This document shows positions 5,550 to 6,032 of a DNA stretch of 6,032 bases, piece by piece. Origin of the DNA: Bacteroidia bacterium (GTDB lineage Bacteria; Bacteroidota; Bacteroidia; Chitinophagales; Saprospiraceae); the NCBI GenBank assembly GCA_030431945.1, contig JAUIIF010000298.1, forward strand, positions 1 through 6,032. Reading direction: 5' to 3'. How positions within the stretch are numbered: the stretch's first letter is position 1; each line of letters opens with the position of its first letter. Both the position numbers and the translations under genes were made by a program. The notes below the pieces were generated by a model, which saw nothing but the letters and a program-made list of their open reading frames with translations, did no database searches and had not been told where the DNA came from.

Positions 5550-6032
5550 ATGATCAAAAAAATACGCGAGCACTACAACGACAATTTTCAGGAAACCACT
5601 TACCAGGAAATGCTTGCCTGGATGTCTCAACAATACCATCACGAGCCGAAATTTCACGTAGCTGAGTCCCCGATTTTTGTTCCCCCGGCGGTACGGGATC
5701 GCTTATTTGCTGCATGTGCTGACATTCTGGACGTAGTCGTTCAGCCTGATTTTGCCGCCCGTTCCGAGGCGGCGATTCCCCCCGGAGAGAAGGTACCCGG
5801 CCAGAACGAACACCCCCTCTTCCTGCAGTTTGACTTTGGTCTCTGCCTGGACGAAAAAGGAGACGTCACGCCCCAATTAATCGAAGCTCAGGGTTTTCCT
5901 TCCCTTTACTTTTTTCAGTACCTGCTGGACAAGAGTTACCGGAAATTTTTCCCCATCCCGGAAGATTACCGTTGTCGCTTCGGCGGCAAAAATGAACGGG
6001 AGTACCTTGAGCTGCTCCGCCGCGTCATTCTC
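5550..6032 (+). CDS. Conserved-looking hypothetical protein, 3' end outside window
   Basis: 161 codons are visible and remain open to the right edge. The ATG is the first possible start after an in-frame TAG at 5535-5537. No Shine-Dalgarno site is present. There is no signal peptide or membrane segment, so the protein is probably cytoplasmic. Visible features are an N-terminal MIKKIREHYNDNFQETTYQ segment, HVAESPIFVPPAVRDRL (36-52), FLQFDFGLCLDEKGD (91-105), then PQLIEAQGFPSLYFFQYLL (108-126) and EDYRCRFGGKNEREYLELLR (138-157). Coding character is good: soluble-protein composition and blocks that look conserved. From memory, similar proteins occur in Bacteroidota as hypothetical proteins. The DFG followed by LIEAQGFPSL recalls the shape of some ATP-grasp ligases, but the diagnostic part would be downstream, so this is only a weak suggestion. 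No function is assigned. Confidence 0.82.
   Translation, partial: MIKKIREHYNDNFQETTYQEMLAWMSQQYHHEPKFHVAESPIFVPPAVRDRLFAACADILDVVVQPDFAARSEAAIPPGEKVPGQNEHPLFLQFDFGLCLDEKGDVTPQLIEAQGFPSLYFFQYLLDKSYRKFFPIPEDYRCRFGGKNEREYLELLRRVIL

Noticed and set aside
5391..5657. Minus-strand open frame of 88 codons with a hydrophobic start
   Set aside because: It overlaps the start of the well-supported plus-strand gene at 5550, and its sequence is explained as the complement of that gene and the spacer.
1..6032. Search for a defence system, mobile element, CRISPR array or toxin-antitoxin pair
   Set aside because: No transposase, integrase, spaced repeats, nuclease or toxin motif was seen on either strand; the content is envelope chaperones, a housekeeping-type peptidase and one unassigned gene.

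Overview
The window most resembles a chromosome segment from a Bacteroidota bacterium, plausibly a moderately GC-rich Saprospiria/Lewinella-type lineage. This is inferred from three things. The envelope-chaperone gene set looks typical of that phylum. Genes lack Shine-Dalgarno sites. Two starts are preceded by the Bacteroidota -7 promoter element TAnnTTTG. No mobile element, tRNA, rRNA or CRISPR array is visible.

Left part (1-3964, minus strand): three consecutive genes for exported SurA/PpiC-type proteins, read from right to left. The first is a 662-residue protein with two intact-looking parvulin domains. Overlapping its stop by four bases is a 283-residue protein that starts with TTG, looks like a lipoprotein, and carries what appears to be a parvulin fold with both signature histidines replaced. 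After 69 bases comes a SurA-like protein that runs off the left edge (352 codons visible). Together they look like a periplasmic chaperone/prolyl-isomerase unit serving outer-membrane protein folding. The lead promoter lies just upstream of 3964, and a second promoter-like element sits directly in front of the SurA-like gene.

Middle (3965-4370): a divergent intergenic region of about 406 bases. It holds the lead promoter, a small hairpin in the likely 5' leader of the chaperone operon, a perfect 15-base dyad, and short repeated G/C-rich motifs.

Right part (4371-6032, plus strand): a membrane-anchored zinc peptidase of the MtfA family with an intact HEFVH motif, then 372 bases without a convincing gene. 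The window ends in the 5' 161 codons of an uncharacterised conserved-looking protein that runs off the right edge. No direct functional link between the two plus-strand genes and the chaperone operon can be read from the sequence.

The window is mostly ordinary housekeeping. The points most worth a second look are the graded loss of parvulin catalytic residues across the three-gene operon, the expression signals around it, and the unassigned gene at the right edge.
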